Source: Aquitalea sp. LB_tupeE (lineage in GTDB: Bacteria > Pseudomonadota > Gammaproteobacteria > Burkholderiales > Chromobacteriaceae). Taken from it: a DNA stretch of 64,000 bases. Under the pieces are notes generated by a model. It did no database searches and was not told where the DNA came from. It saw only the letters and a list, made by a program, of their open reading frames with translations. The number at the start of each line of letters is the position of its first letter. Position 1 is the stretch's first letter. The position numbers and the translations under genes are program-made. Shown here piece after piece: positions 36,246-45,590 of this stretch. The stretch spans positions 143,133-207,132 of the forward strand of contig NZ_JACAXB010000033.1 in NCBI RefSeq assembly GCF_013391415.1, written 5' to 3'.

Positions 36246-36396
36246 TCGCGGGTTTCCGAACGCAGCTGACCGGAAAGCCGTCCGCGCACGGCATTCATCG
36301 TTAAATTATCTTTTATTATCAATGCATTGAAACAGCACGCAGCAGGCACGGCTTTTGCAACATACAGCCCCATCTGAATACCGGAAAGCCGCTGCC

Positions 36397-36582
36397 ATGC
36401 CTGTCAAACTCTTGCTTACCCTGAGCTTTTCTTCGCTGCTGGCCCGTCACTTGGGCAGCACTCCGTTACCGTTAGCTGGCGCACTACCGCTCCCCACGGT
36501 GCTGCTGTTGATGACACTGGGCAATGCCTTTGCCTACCTGCTGGTACGGCTGTTATTCATCAAACTGTCCGTGCAACACTGA
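36397..36582 (+). CDS. Small hydrophobic protein, 61 residues
   Basis: A short protein with one or two membrane-spanning stretches (PVKLLLTLSFSSLLARHLG and LPTVLLLMTLGNAFAYLLVRLLFI). No family is recognised and the ribosome-binding site is weak. A clear terminator follows, which supports a real transcript. Confidence 0.4.
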   Translation: MPVKLLLTLSFSSLLARHLGSTPLPLAGALPLPTVLLLMTLGNAFAYLLVRLLFIKLSVQH

Positions 36583-36622
36583 GTCTTGCCATCCCGCAGC
36601 AGCACTCCTAAGCCTGATACGC

Positions 36623-36655
36623 AACAAGGCCCGGCAATGCCGGGCCTTGTTGTTT
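36623..36655. terminator. Strong bidirectional-looking terminator
   Basis: A perfect 13-bp stem, AACAAGGCCCGGC (36623-36635) with GCCGGGCCTTGTT (36639-36651) and a three-base loop, then GTTT. It lies between the small hydrophobic gene and the end of the convergent AEC carrier gene and can serve both. Confidence 0.75.
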
Positions 36656-36708
36656 GCTGTCAGACGGACCAGCAGTGCTAGCCTGCTGGCCTGACCGTGC
36701 TGTTGCCA

Positions 36709-37650
36709 TTACACCATGAAGTAAATCAGCGCCGCTTCACCAAACACGCCAATCACCGTGCCCACCAGCACCGAATGCGAGGCATGCAAGGCATAAGTCT
36801 GGTTGCGCACGGCAAACATCGAAGCGGCAATAGCGGTGGGTACCGCCCCGACAATCAGGGCCTGTTTGGCAAACTCCGCATCCACGCCAAACAGGAAGAT
36901 GCCCAACAGCATCAACGCTGGTTGCAAAAAGTTCTTCATCGCCACATTGCCCACTACATGGCCGTTGAAGCTGGGCTTCTCGCCACAGAACATCAGGCCC
37001 AGCGCCAGTAGCGACACCCCACCGGCCGCCTTGGCCAGCATGTCCACGCTTTCCTGTACCGCAGCGGGCAGATGCAGGTGATTAAAGCTGAGAATCACCC
37101 CCAGGATGGGCAGCCAGACAATCTGGTTGGACAGCGTCTTGACCAGGCTTTGCTTGAGCATGGCCACCATGCCGTCATCCGCTCCGGCATCCGACATCTC
37201 GCCACAGCGACACAGCACGATGGTCAGCGGCAGAATGACAAAGCTGGTAATCAGATTGCCTATCAGCACGGCAATAAAACCCTGCGGCCCGCACACCTGC
37301 TGCAAGATGGGCGCGCCAAAATAAGCCATGTCCGGAAAAGTACAGACCAGCGCCTGGATGGCACTGGTTTTCAGCCCCTGCCGGTAGTAATAACGCCCGG
37401 CCAGCAAAGCCAGCACATAGGTGCCGACAAAGCCAAAGGTCATGCACAGAATGAAAGGCAGGTTCTGGATGCGCTCCGGCGGCGTTTTCAGCGCGCCGAT
37501 AAACAATGAACAGGGCAAGGCATAACGCATTACCAGCGTTGCCATCACCCCCACATCCGCCTGCCGGAAATAGCCGCGCTGGCCACCAAACCAGCCCAGC
37601 ATCATCAATAGCACCACTGGTAGCAGTGCTGTACTCATGGTTCCCCACAT
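36709..37650 (-). CDS. AEC-family (MdcF-like) carrier
   Basis: A 313-residue membrane protein with about ten hydrophobic segments in the auxin-efflux-carrier arrangement (LLPVVLLMMLGWFGGQRGYF, then YALPCSLFIGALKTP). Bacterial members often carry malonate or other dicarboxylates. The ATG at 37650 has AAGGAGCAAGACC upstream. It is divergent from the iron-sulfur/flavoprotein/NuoF-like unit, hinting that it imports that complex's substrate; it could also be a second malonate carrier. Confidence 0.82.
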   Translation of the reverse strand: MWGTMSTALLPVVLLMMLGWFGGQRGYFRQADVGVMATLVMRYALPCSLFIGALKTPPERIQNLPFILCMTFGFVGTYVLALLAGRYYYRQGLKTSAIQALVCTFPDMAYFGAPILQQVCGPQGFIAVLIGNLITSFVILPLTIVLCRCGEMSDAGADDGMVAMLKQSLVKTLSNQIVWLPILGVILSFNHLHLPAAVQESVDMLAKAAGGVSLLALGLMFCGEKPSFNGHVVGNVAMKNFLQPALMLLGIFLFGVDAEFAKQALIVGAVPTAIAASMFAVRNQTYALHASHSVLVGTVIGVFGEAALIYFMV

Positions 37651-38077
37651 GGTCTTGCTCCTTGATTTCTGTAGTGTGTCTCCCACCCACCTCAGAGCAA
37701 GCCCCGTGCCACGCAATGGTCATTGCATGTCATTGATTTAAATGAACAATGCCATTGGCAAAACACTGAAAGTACGGCTAACCGCGAATCCGCTGATTAA
37801 AAAGTACGGAAATCCGTACTTTGCTTGTTTGCCACGAAAACAGCGGAAATCACCACCCGGCGTAGGGTTTTCCGTAAACCGCAGCGCGCCCGACGCGCGG
37901 TTTTCCGTGCATCGCGCCGCCACCAATGCAAGCACAGCCGTCATTTATCATTCAATTTCAAATACTTGGCACAAGACATCATCGTGGCACGCTCTTTGCA
38001 AAAGCCCTGGTAACGGCCCGGTCATTGGCAGCACTCCAAACCGCCACTGGCCGCAATCCAAGCTTGAGGACAATCCC
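37651..38077. other. 427-base divergent control region with palindromes and repeats
   Basis: No convincing gene. It holds a 22-base perfect palindrome (37801-37822), a partial copy of its left arm (AAGTACGG near 37770) and two copies of GGTTTTCCGT about 35 bases apart (around 37866 and 37901) in GC-rich hairpins. Open frames exist on both strands but follow the repeats and look like by-products. Confidence 0.55.
37801..37822. repeat. 22-base perfect palindrome
   Basis: AAAGTACGGA and TCCGTACTTT around a two-base AA centre. It lies between the divergent AEC carrier and iron-sulfur protein genes and could be an operator or part of a dispersed intergenic repeat. Confidence 0.7.
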
Positions 38078-38725
38078 ATGAGTGAAACCATCCGCATCAG
38101 CATTGATGGCAAGGTGGTGGACGCCACACCCGGCAACTCCATCCTGCATACCCGCCTGGAAGGCGATACGCCACTCACCGCCAATATCGGCTGCATGGGC
38201 CAGGGCGTGTGCGGTTCCTGTCGCTGTCTGGTCCGCAAGGCCGGTGAGCGCAGTGCCGAAACCCGCCTAGCCTGTGAAACAACAGTAGAGGACGGCATGC
38301 AGGTCAGCTTCATCGATTACTACCTGCCCAACCACGTTCACCACTACCGCCCGCATGATTTGCGCGATGGCTGGCAGGCCCTGCCCCAGTTACAGCAAAC
38401 CTTTCCGGAGCTCGCCCACTGTCGGCATTGCAGCGGTTGCGACCGCGCCTGCCCGCGCCACATTCCGGTACAGCAAGGCATGGCGCTGGCCGCAAGTGGC
38501 CAGCTAGAGGCCGCTGCCGCACTGTTTGACGCCTGCATCATGTGCAATCTGTGCACGCTGGCCTGCCCGGAAAACATCCGGCCCAATCACGTCGGCCTTT
38601 ACCTGCGCCGCGCCCAGGCCATCCAGAACCTGCGCCCGGGCGACCTGTTGCGCAGGCTGGAACAACAAGCTCGCGGCGAGCTGGCCATCAACACCCGCAG
38701 CGACACCCCCAGGAGCGAAGCATGA
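38078..38725 (+). CDS. Iron-sulfur subunit, SdhB/FrdB-like
   Basis: A 215-residue electron-transfer protein. The N-terminal ferredoxin part has the [2Fe-2S] cysteines in GCMGQGVCGSCRCL plus the later LACET. The C-terminal part has two CxxCxxCxxxCP clusters (CRHCSGCDRACP and CIMCNLCTLACP). This is the succinate dehydrogenase/fumarate reductase B or GlpC/TfrB style of wiring. GAGGACAATCCC precedes the ATG at 38078. The stop overlaps the flavoprotein start by 4 bases. No membrane-anchor subunit is present nearby. Confidence 0.85.
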   Translation: MSETIRISIDGKVVDATPGNSILHTRLEGDTPLTANIGCMGQGVCGSCRCLVRKAGERSAETRLACETTVEDGMQVSFIDYYLPNHVHHYRPHDLRDGWQALPQLQQTFPELAHCRHCSGCDRACPRHIPVQQGMALAASGQLEAAAALFDACIMCNLCTLACPENIRPNHVGLYLRRAQAIQNLRPGDLLRRLEQQARGELAINTRSDTPRSEA

Positions 38726-40353
38726 ACAGCGCCATCCCCTATGCCCAAGCCCTGACCAATCTAACCGCCCATGCCCAGCCCCCGCTGCGCCCGGCCGAGT
38801 TATCGCGCAGCGCCCTGCTGGCACAATACCACCCGGACAGCGACGCGAATGCCAGCACCCTGCTGCAAATCGGTCCCAGCCGTGGCCAGGCCTGCCACCC
38901 ACAACTGGCCGCACTGCTGCAAAGCAATGCGCTGATAGACGGTTTTGACCTGGCCGGAGCCGAACAACGCAGCACCGACGTGCTGGTGATTGGCGGTGGT
39001 GGTGCCGGTGCCGCCGCCGCGCTGACCGCCGCCCGCAGCGGCGCGCAAGTGATGCTGGCCAGCAAGCTGCGACTGGGCGACAGCAATACCGTAATGGCAG
39101 AAGGCGGCATCCAGGCCGCACTGGCGGCCAGCGACAGCCCGCAACAACACTTCGACGACGCCATGCGTGGCGGCCACCAATGTGCCAATCCGCAACTGCT
39201 GGCACAAATGGCCAGCGATGCCCCCGGCGTCATCCGCTGGCTGATTGAACTGGGCATGCATTTCGATCTGGAAGACCCGCTCAGCGATGGCGGCAAGCTG
39301 CGTTACAAGCAGGCCGGGGGATGCAGCCAGCGCCGCATTCTGTGCTACCGCGATTACACCGGGCTGGAGATGATGCGCGTGCTGCGCGAAACCGTAGAAC
39401 TGGACCCGGCCATCAGCCTGCTTAACCGCTGCCCGGTGGTGGAACTGCTATCGCACGAGGACGGCAGCTGCGCCGGCGCGGTGCTGTACGACCTGGAATA
39501 CCAGCGCTTCATGGTGGTTTCTGCAAGACAGACCATTCTGGCCACCGGCGGCTGCGGCCGGCTGCATCTGCAAGGCTTTCCCACCTCCAACCACTACGGT
39601 GCCACTGCCGATGGACTGGTGCTGGCCTACCGGCTGGGTGCCGGCTTGCGTGACATGGACGCCTTCCAGTACCACCCCACTGGCGTGGCCTGGCCGCAAC
39701 GCTTGCGTGGCGGGCTGATTTCCGAAGCCGCCCGCTCCGGCGGCGCGCTGCTGGTCAATGGTCTGGGCGAGCGCTTTATCGAAGAACTGGCCCCGCGTGA
39801 CGTGGTGAGTGCGGCCATTCTGCGCGAATGTGCCGCCGGGCGCGGTATCGAGCGCAATGGCCAGCTGGGGGTATTTCTGGACACCCGTGCACTGGGGCCG
39901 GAACTGGCACAACGCCTGCCTGCCTTGCAGCACCTGGCCGACAAATGCGGCATAGACCCCAGCCGCGAACCCATGCTGATCTACCCCACCCTGCACTACC
40001 AGAACGGCGGTGTGGTGATAGACGGTAACGGCCAGACCGAGGTGCCAGGCCTGCTGTGTGCCGGAGAAATCACCGGCGGCATTCATGGCCGCAACCGGCT
40101 GATGGGCAATGCGCTGCTGGACATCCTGGCCTTTGGCCGCCGCGCCGGACGCCAGGCCGCCCGGCTGGCGCAAGCCGCCCGTCACAAGTCATCACTGCCG
40201 CCGCTGCGCGGTGGCATTGAGCACGTTTACCGCTGGCAGCGCCAACTGGCACTGGCCGGGCTGGATGCCAGCGTACAAGCGCCATTGCTCTACCCGGGTC
40301 AGGCCAGGCTTGCCCTGCACCGCCCCACCGGCACGCGCGCCCAGGAGAAATGA
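38722..40353 (+). CDS. Flavoprotein subunit, SdhA/FrdA/aspartate-oxidase-like
   Basis: A 543-residue FAD protein. The dinucleotide motif VLVIGGGGAGAAAALTAA begins near residue 90, after an N-terminal extension of about 85 residues. Substrate-site residues of fumarate reductases are conserved: QYHPTG, SEAAR, the arginine of APRDVV, the histidine of LHYQNGG and the arginine of GRNRLMGNALLD. The FAD-linking histidine is replaced by asparagine (GDSNTVMAEGG), so FAD should be non-covalent, as in aspartate oxidase. It is coupled to both neighbours. Confidence 0.85.
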   Translation: MNSAIPYAQALTNLTAHAQPPLRPAELSRSALLAQYHPDSDANASTLLQIGPSRGQACHPQLAALLQSNALIDGFDLAGAEQRSTDVLVIGGGGAGAAAALTAARSGAQVMLASKLRLGDSNTVMAEGGIQAALAASDSPQQHFDDAMRGGHQCANPQLLAQMASDAPGVIRWLIELGMHFDLEDPLSDGGKLRYKQAGGCSQRRILCYRDYTGLEMMRVLRETVELDPAISLLNRCPVVELLSHEDGSCAGAVLYDLEYQRFMVVSARQTILATGGCGRLHLQGFPTSNHYGATADGLVLAYRLGAGLRDMDAFQYHPTGVAWPQRLRGGLISEAARSGGALLVNGLGERFIEELAPRDVVSAAILRECAAGRGIERNGQLGVFLDTRALGPELAQRLPALQHLADKCGIDPSREPMLIYPTLHYQNGGVVIDGNGQTEVPGLLCAGEITGGIHGRNRLMGNALLDILAFGRRAGRQAARLAQAARHKSSLPPLRGGIEHVYRWQRQLALAGLDASVQAPLLYPGQARLALHRPTGTRAQEK

Positions 40354-40355
40354 TC

Positions 40356-41621
40356 ATGGAAAAACTCAATCAGGTACTACTCAATCCCGCCGTACAAGTA
40401 GGCCCAAATCTTGACGCCTGGCTGCAAGCAGGCGGTGGCCTTGGCCTGCAAGTCGCACTCGGCGCCCGCAGCACCATCATTCGCCAGATTGCCGATGCCG
40501 ACCTGCGCGGCATGGGTGGTGCCGGTTTCCCGGCCTGGCGCAAATGGGAAGCCACCGCCAATGCCGTGGGCGACAGCAAATACGTGGTGTGCAATGGCAA
40601 CGAGGACGAACCGGGCACCTTCAAGGACCGCACCTTGCTCAGCGCATCGCCGCACCAGGTAGTGGAAGGCGCGCTGATTGCCGCGCTGGCCGTGCGCGCC
40701 GCCTGCGTCATCTTCTACATCAACCCGCACCAGGGCCAAAGCATGCAGCACATGCAGCTGGCCGTCAGCCAATGGCAACACAGCACCCTGTTGCAACAGC
40801 TGGAGCAGGCGCTGGGTCATCCGCTGGAAATCAAGGTGGTGGCCAGCTCTGGCCGCTATATCGGCGGGGAAGAAACCGCCGTGGTGGCCTCGCTGGAAGC
40901 GGGCTTCCCCTTTCCGCGCAAAAAGCCGCCCTTCCCGGCAGAACAAGGCATCAACGGCCAGCCCACTCTGATCAACAATGTGGAAACCCTGGCCAATGTC
41001 AGCCACATCCTGCGCCATGGTGCCGACTGGTACCGCGCCCTGGGCGTGGGCAAGGCCAGCGGCACCAAGCTGTATTCACTGTCTGGTGACGTGCTGCGCC
41101 CCGGCCTGTACGAGCTCCCCATGGGTACCAGCCTGCAAGAGCTGGTGTTCCACTACGGCGGCGGCATGCTGCAGGGCAAGGCCTTCAAGGCGGTGTTCAC
41201 CGGCGGGCCGTCCAACACGCTGCTTACCGCGCGTGATCTGGACGTGGCGCTGGATTTCGACTCGGTATGGCTGCGCCATTCTCGACTGGGCACCGGTGCC
41301 ATGATTGTCATCTCCGAAGGCAGCAGCATCATCCGCAAAGTGGCCGAATACATCGACTTCTTTGCCAAAGGCTCCTGCGGACAATGCCCGTCCTGCAAAT
41401 GCGGCACCTTCCAGCTGGCCCGCCTGCTGGACCGGGTGGATGGCGGCCGCCACAGCCATGCCGACCTGGATGCGCTGCAACACCTGTGCCAGATCCTGCC
41501 CGGCAGCGGCCGCTGCGGACTGATCGACGGTGCTGTCACCGTGGTGAAAAGCTCCATGCACACCTTCCCGCAAGAGTACGGCCTGCCAGTATCGGCAGAG
41601 CCCTCAACCGCCACGGCCTGA
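40356..41621 (+). CDS. NuoF-like NADH-binding flavoprotein
   Basis: A 421-residue homologue of the 51-kDa subunit of complex I and of the diaphorase subunits of hydrogenases and formate dehydrogenases. FMN/NADH motifs are LRGMGGAGFPAWRKW, NGNEDEPGTFKDR and SSGRYIGGEETAVV. A [4Fe-4S] site is GSCGQCPSCKCG with a later cysteine in GSGRCGLIDG. No NuoE or other complex I genes are nearby. AGGAG eight bases before the ATG at 40356 selects it over one two codons upstream. Confidence 0.88.
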   Translation: MEKLNQVLLNPAVQVGPNLDAWLQAGGGLGLQVALGARSTIIRQIADADLRGMGGAGFPAWRKWEATANAVGDSKYVVCNGNEDEPGTFKDRTLLSASPHQVVEGALIAALAVRAACVIFYINPHQGQSMQHMQLAVSQWQHSTLLQQLEQALGHPLEIKVVASSGRYIGGEETAVVASLEAGFPFPRKKPPFPAEQGINGQPTLINNVETLANVSHILRHGADWYRALGVGKASGTKLYSLSGDVLRPGLYELPMGTSLQELVFHYGGGMLQGKAFKAVFTGGPSNTLLTARDLDVALDFDSVWLRHSRLGTGAMIVISEGSSIIRKVAEYIDFFAKGSCGQCPSCKCGTFQLARLLDRVDGGRHSHADLDALQHLCQILPGSGRCGLIDGAVTVVKSSMHTFPQEYGLPVSAEPSTATA

Positions 41622-41683
41622 AACCGGACAAGCCGGCAGCCATGCGCTGCCGGCAGGACAAACAACACCTGAGGAATGATCTT

Positions 41684-42175
41684 ATGCGTCAACAAAGCAT
41701 CGCCGGCAGCACCCCGGCACTGCGCTTTCTGCTGGATAACAAGGTGGATTTCAGCTGCCACGCCTACAGCTACGAAGAACACGGCGGCACCGCCACCCCG
41801 GCGCGGGAATTGGAAGTGGACGAACACGCTGTCATCAAGACTCTGCTGTTTGAAGACCAGGACGGCCTGCCGCTGGTGGTGCTGATGCATGGCGACCGCA
41901 AGGTATCGGCCAAGGAACTGGCCCGCCAGCTGCCCTGCAAGAAAGTGCAGCCCTGCAAACCGGACATCGCCAACCGTCACTCCGGCTATCTGGTGGGCGG
42001 CACCAGCCCCTTCGCCACCCGCACACCCATGCCGGTATATATGGAAGCCAGCATCCTGAATTTGCCCAGGGTGTATATCAACGGCGGTCGCCGTGGCCTG
42101 CAAGTGGCCATGTCCCCGCTGGATATCGGCCGCCTGCTGCAAGCGCGTTGCGTGGAAGTGGCGCTGGAGAAGTAA
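41684..42175 (+). CDS. ybaK: YbaK/EbsC-type Cys-tRNA(Pro) deacylase
   Basis: A 163-residue YbaK-superfamily protein that hydrolyses mischarged Cys-tRNA(Pro). Visible are FSCHAYSYEEHGGTA, the conserved lysine in KTLLFED, GDRKVSAKELA and the GYLVGGTSPFATR loop. The ATG at 41684 fits the usual length. It lies 62 bases after the NuoF-like gene; whether co-transcription has functional meaning is unclear. Confidence 0.88.
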   Translation: MRQQSIAGSTPALRFLLDNKVDFSCHAYSYEEHGGTATPARELEVDEHAVIKTLLFEDQDGLPLVVLMHGDRKVSAKELARQLPCKKVQPCKPDIANRHSGYLVGGTSPFATRTPMPVYMEASILNLPRVYINGGRRGLQVAMSPLDIGRLLQARCVEVALEK

Positions 42176-42205
42176 GCACGCCAGGACGCGACCACAGTAG
42201 CAACA

Positions 42206-42236
42206 AGAAAGGGATCTTTGCGTGGCAAAGATCCCT
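42206..42236 (-). terminator. Terminator at the end of the LLM operon
   Basis: A 12-bp perfect stem, AGGGATCTTTGC (42210-42221) and GCAAAGATCCCT (42225-42236), with loop GTG. On the minus strand the stem is followed by TTCTTG, a weak T-rich tail. It lies between the convergent ybaK and GntR genes. Confidence 0.55.
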
Positions 42237-42295
42237 GATCAGGCTGACACATCAGCAGCGCTGTCGTAACGCGCATCCCCGCTCAAGCTAGCACC

Positions 42296-43003
42296 TCAAG
42301 CATCCAGCTCGGCCTTGTTTTCCGCCAACTCAGCCAACTTGCTGGCGGCAATACTGGCCACACGCCGCACATGAGCCACCGATGCATCGTGTGCAGCTTG
42401 TGCATCACGCTTCAGCAATGCCTCAACCAGCAAACGCATTTCCTCGGCCGCCTCGGCTGCCCGACCGCTTGAGCTGATGGTCATCGCCCGTAGCCGGTTG
42501 ATGCGGGCATTCAAGGACTGCACCACTTCCCAGGCCATGGTCTGGCCACTGCCCTGGAACATCAGTTCATAAAACGCGGAAGTCTGCTCCAGTACACCGT
42601 GAAAATCCCCCGCGCGGAATGCAGCCTGAATCTGGCTGTTGATCACTGCCAGTTGTTCCAGCAACGCGCCATCTGCCCGCTCGGCACACAAGCGGGCAGC
42701 ATGGCCTTCCAGCAAACCACGGATTTCGTAGATTTGCGCGGCCTTGTCGGCATCCAGCGTGGCCACCACCGGCCCCTGATGCGGAATGGATTCCACCAGG
42801 CCTTCGGTTTCCAGATGGCGCAGCACTTCGCGTACGATGGAGCGGCTCACGCCCAGCTCATCGCACAAGGTACGCTCCACCAGGCGCTCACCAGGCTTGA
42901 AGTAGGCACTGAGGATGGCGTCACGCATTTTTTCCAGCGTCAGCTCCCGCAGGGTCTTGACGCTACGGTCTATTTTCAGCGAGCTACCGTCTTTGGATGA
43001 CAT
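42296..43003 (-). CDS. GntR-family regulator (FCD type) of the LLM operon
   Basis: A 235-residue regulator with an N-terminal winged helix (LTLEKMRDAILSAYFKPGERLVERTLCDELGVSRSIVREVLRHLETEGLV) and an FCD effector domain. It is the last gene of a 12-gene leftward run, 12 bases after the succinate-semialdehyde dehydrogenase. GGTATACC palindromes at the head of that operon fit the FCD-type operator (TNGT...ACNA), so autoregulation of the whole unit is likely. AAAGGAGATGACCC precedes the ATG. Confidence 0.88.
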   Translation of the reverse strand: MSSKDGSSLKIDRSVKTLRELTLEKMRDAILSAYFKPGERLVERTLCDELGVSRSIVREVLRHLETEGLVESIPHQGPVVATLDADKAAQIYEIRGLLEGHAARLCAERADGALLEQLAVINSQIQAAFRAGDFHGVLEQTSAFYELMFQGSGQTMAWEVVQSLNARINRLRAMTISSSGRAAEAAEEMRLLVEALLKRDAQAAHDASVAHVRRVASIAASKLAELAENKAELDA

Positions 43004-43015
43004 GGGTCATCTCCT

Positions 43016-44467
43016 TTATTCAATTCCACCCATACACAGGTATTTTATTTCGAGGTAATCCTCAATCCCATAGCGGGAACCTTCACGGCCACTGCCGGAC
43101 TGCTTGACCCCGCCAAACGGGGCGGCCTCGGTTGAAATCAAGCCGGTATTGATTCCGACCATGCCCACCTCAAGCGCCTCCGCCACGCGCCAGATACGTG
43201 CATGGTCTCGACTGAACACATAAGCAGCCAGTCCGAACTCACTGGCATTGGCCTGCCGGATGACATCCTGTTCATCCTGAAAACGAAACACCGGGGCCAA
43301 GGGGCCAAATGTTTCTTCCTGCGCCACGCGCATGGCAGGCCTTACATCGCGCAAGATGGTCGGTTCAAAGAAGCTGCCGCCCAGCCGGTGGCGCTGGCCA
43401 CCTGTTACCAGCTTAGCCCCCTGCGCCAGGGCATCGGCAATATGCGCTTCCACCTTGGCCAGTGCCTTGAGGTCAATCAGCGGGCCGATGGTCACACCCG
43501 CATCCATGCCATTGCCCACCTGCAAGCTTGCCACGCGCTCCCGCAAGCGGGCCACAAAGGCTTCGTAAATGCCATCCTGCACATACAGCCGGTTGGCACA
43601 AACACAGGTCTGCCCGGCATTGCGGAATTTGGACACCATGGCACCTTCCACCGCCGCGTCCAGATCGGCATCGTCAAACACGATGAAGGGCGCATTGCCA
43701 CCCAGCTCCATGCTGACTTTCTTCACCGTATCGGCACACTGGCGCAGCAGCAGGCGGCCCACTTCGGTAGAGCCGGTAAAGGTCAGCTTGCGTACCTGCG
43801 GGTGACAGGTGAGTTCGCCGCCGATGGCGACAGGGTCGCCGGTCAGCACATTGATGACTCCGGGTGGAATGCCCGCCTGCTCGGCCAGCCGGGCCAATGC
43901 CAGCGCCGACAAGGGCGTCAGTTCCGCCGGTTTGGCCACCACCGTACAGCCCGCAGCCAGCGCCGGGGCGATCTTACGTGCCAGCATGGCATTTGGGAAG
44001 TTCCAGGGCGTAATTGCCGCCACCACACCGACAGGCTGCTTGATGGTGAGCAAGCGCCGATCACTGCCGGGCGATGGAATCACATCGCCATGAATCCGCT
44101 TGGCCTCTTCGGCAAACCACTCGATATAACTGGCACCGTAGGCAATTTCACCCCGTGCTTCGGCCAATGGCTTGCCCATTTCGGCCGTCAATATCCGGGC
44201 CAGTGCGTCCTCATGCTGCAATACCAGGTCAAACCAGCGTCGCAGATACTGCGCCCGTTGCTTGCCAGTCAGCGCCCGCCAGCCAGCACCAGCACGCTCG
44301 GCAGCTTCAATCGCCTGTCTGGTTTCCACTACCCCCATGCGCGGAATACTGGCAATTTGCTCGCCGGTGGCCGGATTGAACACCGGCAAGTGTTCGGCCG
44401 CATCCACCCACTGCCCATTGATATAGCAGTGCTGCAGCAACAGCCCGGTTTCATGCAATTGACTCAT
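43016..44467 (-). CDS. Succinate-semialdehyde dehydrogenase (GabD-like)
   Basis: A 483-residue aldehyde dehydrogenase closest by eye to GabD: GGNAPFIVFDDADLDAAVEG with the catalytic glutamate in MELGG, the nucleophile in NAGQTCVCANR, and the family ending GSGREGSRYGIEDYLEIKYLCMGG. It should oxidise succinate semialdehyde to succinate with NAD(P). Its place in the operon suggests the pathway ends in a C4 semialdehyde. Confidence 0.9.
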   Translation of the reverse strand: MSQLHETGLLLQHCYINGQWVDAAEHLPVFNPATGEQIASIPRMGVVETRQAIEAAERAGAGWRALTGKQRAQYLRRWFDLVLQHEDALARILTAEMGKPLAEARGEIAYGASYIEWFAEEAKRIHGDVIPSPGSDRRLLTIKQPVGVVAAITPWNFPNAMLARKIAPALAAGCTVVAKPAELTPLSALALARLAEQAGIPPGVINVLTGDPVAIGGELTCHPQVRKLTFTGSTEVGRLLLRQCADTVKKVSMELGGNAPFIVFDDADLDAAVEGAMVSKFRNAGQTCVCANRLYVQDGIYEAFVARLRERVASLQVGNGMDAGVTIGPLIDLKALAKVEAHIADALAQGAKLVTGGQRHRLGGSFFEPTILRDVRPAMRVAQEETFGPLAPVFRFQDEQDVIRQANASEFGLAAYVFSRDHARIWRVAEALEVGMVGINTGLISTEAAPFGGVKQSGSGREGSRYGIEDYLEIKYLCMGGIE

Positions 44468-44522
44468 GCTTCACCCTTCGGCGACGGACGCCGCCCGCCG
44501 CCTTGATTGCTACGGTCTACAT

Positions 44523-45590
44523 TCAGGCAAACACATGCCCATGCTGGCTATCCCACTCCAGTACCGCGGAGGAGCCGATGCACAGCCCCTGGCCATCCCG
44601 TACCGCCATGCGCACCGCCAGCTCCTGTTCCCAGGGGGTTTGCACGGCAAAATGCATGCTGTCGCCCAGATAGGTCATATCGCGCACGGTAACGGCCAGC
44701 CCTTGGGCGGACGTTGCGTGCGGGCGAATCCGCATCTGTTCCGGGCGCACCATCAGCGTGCCCTCGCTGCCAGCGGCAAAGGCCCGGGCATCTCCCTCCA
44801 CGGCCTGACCATTGGGGAAGATGGCGCGGGCGCGGCCCGCACCCATTTGCTCCACCTTGACCGGCAGGAAGTTGGAATTCCCAATGAACCCGGCCACAAA
44901 GCGTGACGACGGATGCTCGTACAGCTCCTCACCCGTGCCCACCTGCTCGATACGCCCCTGACTGAACACCGCAATGCGGTCGGACAAGCGCAGCGCTTCT
45001 TCCTGGTCGTGCGTCACATACAAAATGGTGACTCCGGTTTCCTGGTGAATACGACGCAGTTCGAACTGAATTTCCTCACGCAACTTCTTGTCCAGCGCCG
45101 CCAGCGGCTCATCCATCAGCAGCAACGGCGGGTCGTACGCCAGCGCACGGGCAATAGCCACGCGCTGCTGTTGTCCGCCAGACATCTGGCCAGGCAGGCG
45201 ATCGCGATAGTCCGCCAGATGCACCAGCTCCAGCATCTTTTCCACCTTGGCCTTTATTTCCGACTCCGGACGGCGGCGTACCCGCAAGGGGAAGGCCACG
45301 TTCTCCCCGACGGTCAGGTGCGGAAACAGGGTATAGCGCTGAAATACCATGCCGATATTGCGCTTGTTGGGGGCGACATCCAGCAAGGATTTGCCGTTCA
45401 GCAGCACCTGGCCTTCGGTTGGTTCCTGAAAGCCGGCCACGATATACAGCGTGGTGCTCTTGCCCGAGCCAGAGGGCCCGAGAAAGGTCATGAATTCACC
45501 CTGCTTGATATCCAGGGCGACATGGTCGATGGCAACCACTTGATCGTAGGTTTTGCGCAGGCCACGAATCTGCAGGAATGGAGTCGTCAT
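44523..45590 (-). CDS. ABC importer ATP-binding protein (PotA-like)
   Basis: A 355-residue ATPase with Walker [10 protein letters not shown], signature [16 protein letters not shown], Walker [13 protein letters not shown] and a C-terminal TOBE domain (from about 270). It belongs to the polyamine/opine/iron family of importer ATPases. It overlaps the second permease gene by 4 bases. Confidence 0.93.
   Translation of the reverse strand: MTTPFLQIRGLRKTYDQVVAIDHVALDIKQGEFMTFLGPSGSGKSTTLYIVAGFQEPTEGQVLLNGKSLLDVAPNKRNIGMVFQRYTLFPHLTVGENVAFPLRVRRRPESEIKAKVEKMLELVHLADYRDRLPGQMSGGQQQRVAIARALAYDPPLLLMDEPLAALDKKLREEIQFELRRIHQETGVTILYVTHDQEEALRLSDRIAVFSQGRIEQVGTGEELYEHPSSRFVAGFIGNSNFLPVKVEQMGAGRARAIFPNGQAVEGDARAFAAGSEGTLMVRPEQMRIRPHATSAQGLAVTVRDMTYLGDSMHFAVQTPWEQELAVRMAVRDGQGLCIGSSAVLEWDSQHGHVFA

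Noticed and set aside
37742..38077. N-terminal extension of the SdhB-like gene by 112 codons
   Set aside because: It runs through palindromes and repeats, and the extension resembles no ferredoxin. GAGGA before the ATG at 38078 gives a normal start.
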